Positions 61,014-64,000 of a stretch of DNA of 64,000 bases are shown here, in pieces. Position 1 is the first letter of the stretch. Every line of letters begins with the position of its first letter. Below the pieces are notes generated by a model, which searched no databases, was not told the DNA's origin, and worked only from the letters and a program-made list of their open reading frames with translations. Both the position numbers and the translations under genes were made by a program. Source of the stretch: Geodermatophilaceae bacterium URHB0062 (GTDB taxonomy: Bacteria; Actinomycetota; Actinomycetes; Mycobacteriales; Geodermatophilaceae). The stretch is from NCBI GenBank assembly GCA_000620185.1, contig JHVO01000005.1, positions 62,001 to 126,000 of the forward strand. The letters run 5' to 3'.

Positions 61014-64000
61014 TCGAGGCGGGGCCGGCCCTCCGGCCGGCCCCGGTACGGAGCGCGGGGAACTCCGTTCCCGACGCGGTCGCGTCCGGTGGGAACAGCC
61101 CCTCCCGGGCGGACCACCGACACCGGTGGGGCAACGCGGCCGTCTGGGGAGTGCTGCTCCTCGGGTCGCTGCTGCAGCAACCGGGGCGGACGACCTTCGA
61201 CACGAAGTTCGACCTGACCGCCGATCCGGCCGCGTTCCTCGGCCGGGCGCTGCACCTGTGGAACCCCGTCACGCTCGGCGAGCTGCAGAACCAGGCGTAC
61301 GGCTACCTGTTCCCGCAGGGCCCGTACTTCCTGGCCGCGCAGGCCGTCCACCTGCCGGACTGGCTCGCGCAGCGGCTCTGGTCGGGGCTGCTGCTGGTCG
61401 TCGCCTACGAGGGCGCCCGCCGGCTGTGCCGGTCGCTGGGGATCACCGGTGTCGCGGCCGTCATCGGCGGGCTCTGCTACGCCCTGTCGCCGCGGCTGCT
61501 GGGCGCGGTGGGTGTGCTCTCGGGGGAGGTGCTGCCGGAGGCCGTGCTGCCCTGGGTGGTTCTGCCGCTGGTCCTGGGACGGCGGGGCCACCTGTCCCCC
61601 CGGCGGGCGGGTCTGCTGTCCGGGGTCGCGGTGCTCTGCATGAGCGGCGTCAACGCCACCGGAACACTGGCGGCCCTGCCGATCGCCCTCTTCGTGGCCG
61701 CGAGCGGGCTCCGCCGCCGGGGCGGCGGCGCCCTGCTGCGCTGGTGGCTCGTCGGCGCGGCGCTCGCCTCGGCGTGGTGGCTCGGACCGCTCCTGCTGCT
61801 CGGGCGCTACAGCCCGCCCTTCCTCGACTTCATCGAGACCGCCGCGGCGACCACCTTCCCGACCGGGTGGGCCAACAGCGTGCGGGGCGCGGTCCACTGG
61901 GTCGCGTTCTACGAGGTGCACGGCCGGCCCTGGTGGCCCGGGGCGCACGAGCTCGCGACCTCCGCTCCACTCGCCGTCCTCGGCAGCGTCGTCACCGCCG
62001 TCGGGCTCGTCGGCCTGGTGCACCGCCGCATGCCTCTCCGGACGCCGCTCGTGCTGTCCCTCGTGGTCGGGCTGGCGTGCCTCACGGTCGCCAACCCCTC
62101 CGCGGTCGGATCCTTCGTCGACGAGCCCGTGCGCGCGCTGCTCGACGGGCCGCTGGCAGCCCTCCGCAACGTGCACAAGGTCGACCCGCTCGTCCGGCTG
62201 CCCGTGGCGATCGGGTTCGCGCACGCCACCGTGCTGGCCCTCCGGCGTCTGTCACGCCTGCTCGCCCGCCGGTCGGCGGTGCGCCACCTGCGGACCCCTC
62301 GCGCGGTCCTGACCGCGCTGCTCGTGACCGTCCTCCTGGCCGGTGCCGCGCCCCTCCTGACGGGCGGCCTCCGGACCCCCGGCTGGACCGAGGTGCCCCG
62401 GGCCTGGGAGCAGACCGCCGACTACCTCGCCCGGCAGCCGGGGAGCCGTGCCCTCGTGGTGCCCGGAGCCGGATTCGGGATCCAGCGGTGGGGATGGACG
62501 ATCGACGAGCCGCTGCAGGGGGTGGCCCAGGAGCCCTGGGTCACGCGCAGTCAGGTGCCGCTGATCCCGGGCCAGACGGCACGGGTGCTCGACGCCGTGG
62601 AGCAGCGGCTGGCCAGCGGTCAGGGCGGTGCGGGGCTGTCGGCGTTCCTCCGCCGGGCGGGGATCACGCACGTCGTCCTCCGCCGCGACGTGGATGCGGC
62701 GATCGCCGAGACGGCGGCACCGGACCGCGTCGAGCGGGCGCTGCTCGACAGCCCGGGGCTGCGCCGGACGGCGGCCTTCGGACGGACGGGGTTCGGCGAC
62801 CAGCCCCTGATCGAGGTGTTCGAGGTGCCCGGCGCGACCTCCCGCGCCGCGCTCGTGGCCGCTCAGGACGTCGTCACCCTCGACGGCGGGCCGGAGGACC
62901 TCATGACCGCCCTCGACGCCGGCCTGCTCGCGCCGGCGGCCCCGGTGGTCGTGCAGTCCGATCCCGGGGGCAGCGACCTGATGACCGACGGCTACCGGAG
63001 GGTGGAACGGCAGTTCGGCCGCATCCACGACGCGGTCGGCCAGGTGCAGACGGCGGCGGAGCCCTACCGCGAGGACCGGCCGGCACCCGACTATCCCGGG
63101 GCCTCCACGGTCGCCCGCGCCACGGCGGAGTACCTGGGCGTCGACGACGTCCGCGCCTCGTCCTCGCAGGGCTATCCCGACGCCTTCGGCCCCGTCCTGC
63201 CCGCGCTCGGGCCGGCCGCGGCCTTCGACGGGCGGACGGAGACGGCGTGGCGGTCGGCGCCCCTGGAGTCGCCCACGGGGCAGTGGCTCGATCTCGACCT
63301 CGACCGGCCCGTCGCCGGCGGCGTCCTGTCGGTGAGCTTCCTCGACGCTCCTGGCACCGCCACGGTGCGCCGGGCCGCCGTCTCCTTCGACGGCGAGTCG
63401 CGGCTCTACGGCGTCCCGGACGGCGGCCGGCTGCTGGTGCCCGTGCCGACGAGCCCGGTGTCCGACGTGCGCATCTCGGTGGAGTCCGTGGTTCCGGGGG
63501 TGGACGAGCGCTCACCCGTCGGGATCGCCGAGGTCGGCCTGCCGGGCGTGCCGACGGGCAGGACCCTGGACGTCCCGCGTCCGGTGGGGTCGTCGAGCAC
63601 GGTGCTGCTCACCGAGGCTGCTCCGCGGCGAGCCTGCGTGGACGTGGGCTACGGCCCGCACTGCGAGACGTCGGCGATCCGGACGCCGGAGGAGGACGGG
63701 CTCGACCGCCGGCTCACCATGGTCGGAGACGGCACGTGGGAGCTCTCGGGAACCGTCGCGGCGCGTGCCGATGCGGCCACGGCGGCGCTGCTCGCACCGG
63801 TCGACGCCGGGACCGTGTCCGCGACTTCGGCGTCCGTCCTCGGGGACGACCCGTCGGTCTCGGCGGTGTTCGCCTTCGACGGCCGGAGTGACACCCCGTG
63901 GCTCACGGATCCGGCGGCCGACCAGGCGACGCTGACCCTGCGCTGGTCGGGGGAGCGCACGGTCAGCCGGCTCCGGGTCGATCCCGCCCGCGTGGCGGCG
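61010..64000 (+). CDS. AftD-like alpha-(1->3)-arabinofuranosyltransferase, 3' truncated by window end
   Basis: About 990 codons are present. A GT-C membrane domain opens with TTFDTKFDLTADPAAFLGRA, LHLWNPVTLGELQNQAYGYL and FPQGPYFLAAQAVHLPDWLA, as in mycobacterial AftD. Later soluble parts carry discoidin-like, carbohydrate-binding features (AAFDGRTETAWRSAP and AFDGRSDTPWLTDPA). It adds arabinofuranose from decaprenyl-phosphoarabinose to cell-wall or lipoglycan arabinan. No ATG, GTG or TTG lies in frame between the stop at 60977 and GTG 61151, which is inside the first helix. CTG 61010 overlaps the DUF3068 stop. The start is therefore uncertain. Confidence 0.85.
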   Translation, partial: MIEAGPALRPAPVRSAGNSVPDAVASGGNSPSRADHRHRWGNAAVWGVLLLGSLLQQPGRTTFDTKFDLTADPAAFLGRALHLWNPVTLGELQNQAYGYLFPQGPYFLAAQAVHLPDWLAQRLWSGLLLVVAYEGARRLCRSLGITGVAAVIGGLCYALSPRLLGAVGVLSGEVLPEAVLPWVVLPLVLGRRGHLSPRRAGLLSGVAVLCMSGVNATGTLAALPIALFVAASGLRRRGGGALLRWWLVGAALASAWWLGPLLLLGRYSPPFLDFIETAAATTFPTGWANSVRGAVHWVAFYEVHGRPWWPGAHELATSAPLAVLGSVVTAVGLVGLVHRRMPLRTPLVLSLVVGLACLTVANPSAVGSFVDEPVRALLDGPLAALRNVHKVDPLVRLPVAIGFAHATVLALRRLSRLLARRSAVRHLRTPRAVLTALLVTVLLAGAAPLLTGGLRTPGWTEVPRAWEQTADYLARQPGSRALVVPGAGFGIQRWGWTIDEPLQGVAQEPWVTRSQVPLIPGQTARVLDAVEQRLASGQGGAGLSAFLRRAGITHVVLRRDVDAAIAETAAPDRVERALLDSPGLRRTAAFGRTGFGDQPLIEVFEVPGATSRAALVAAQDVVTLDGGPEDLMTALDAGLLAPAAPVVVQSDPGGSDLMTDGYRRVERQFGRIHDAVGQVQTAAEPYREDRPAPDYPGASTVARATAEYLGVDDVRASSSQGYPDAFGPVLPALGPAAAFDGRTETAWRSAPLESPTGQWLDLDLDRPVAGGVLSVSFLDAPGTATVRRAAVSFDGESRLYGVPDGGRLLVPVPTSPVSDVRISVESVVPGVDERSPVGIAEVGLPGVPTGRTLDVPRPVGSSSTVLLTEAAPRRACVDVGYGPHCETSAIRTPEEDGLDRRLTMVGDGTWELSGTVAARADAATAALLAPVDAGTVSATSASVLGDDPSVSAVFAFDGRSDTPWLTDPAADQATLTLRWSGERTVSRLRVDPARVAA
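61021..61044 (+). terminator. strong hairpin after the DUF3068 gene
   Basis: Perfect 10-bp arms GGGGCCGGCC and GGCCGGCCCC with a 4-nt loop, 8 bp after the DUF3068 stop. It looks like an intergenic terminator or attenuator, which argues that aftD translation may begin downstream of it. Confidence 0.6.

Overview
The window is a very GC-rich (roughly 72-75 % by eye) actinobacterial chromosome segment. It carries about 61 protein-coding genes, no rRNA or tRNA that I could see, no CRISPR array and no recognisable insertion sequence. Several features point to the Actinomycetota: the fabG-inhA-hemH order, a PucR-type regulator, a SigB/SigF partner-switching module, DUF5709, DUF3068 and DUF2613 proteins, an AftD-like arabinofuranosyltransferase, a Ku/LigD end-joining operon and many GTG starts with 4-bp stop/start overlaps. 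The mixture of families fits the Geodermatophilaceae (Blastococcus, Geodermatophilus, Modestobacter). That placement is an inference from gene content only.

Layout. 1-8 kb: an alpha/beta hydrolase, a DJ-1/PfpI protein, a serA-like dehydrogenase lying inside the broken 5' end of a quinone-oxidoreductase gene, then a small ECF42 sigma-factor regulon (DHFR-fold protein, DGPF/YCII protein, sigma factor) and a Cu-Zn superoxide dismutase lipoprotein. 8-12 kb: a DksA-like protein, a DadA-like FAD oxidoreductase and a STAS protein, followed by a PucR regulator. Two copies of one palindrome flank this set. 12-16 kb: a SNF2 helicase and a class I DAHP synthase, separated by five in-frame tandem stop codons. 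16-24 kb: a secreted Rpf-like transglycosylase, FAS-II genes fabG-inhA, ferrochelatase, a hemerythrin protein, NfeD and SPFH proteins.

23-37 kb: a stress and repair block. It holds sigF-rsbW with a SigF-type promoter, a PP2C-HATPase-STAS fusion, topoisomerase IB, a STAS antagonist, DUF5709 and DUF1360 proteins, a ku-ligD(ligase)-ligD(polymerase) operon, purU, and a PP2C/FHA pair whose FHA protein has a long Pro-Glu repeat. 37-51 kb: PAC2, two AI-2E-family membrane proteins, a SatD-like pair, a repeat polypeptide next to an M50 protease with a PqqD-like N-terminus, small metabolic and unknown genes, FabG, crotonase and an SGNH hydrolase.

51-64 kb: a D-lactate-dehydrogenase-like Fe-S flavoprotein, a cupin, and a cell-envelope glycan locus. 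The glycan locus has a flippase, a GT-C-like membrane protein, a DUF2613 peptide, a GT4 glycosyltransferase, a methyltransferase, a DUF3068 protein and an AftD-like transferase running off the end. It resembles the Mycobacterium tuberculosis Rv0224c-Rv0236c region.

The most interesting items are: the repeat polypeptide/M50 pair (a candidate leader-directed proteolysis system), the fivefold stop repeat before a DAHP synthase that appears to lack a canonical start, serA inserted in a quinone-oxidoreductase remnant between 30-bp direct repeats, twin ECF42 promoters, a triple GGTA-N8-TACC operator array, and the palindrome pair around the DadA/PucR cluster.
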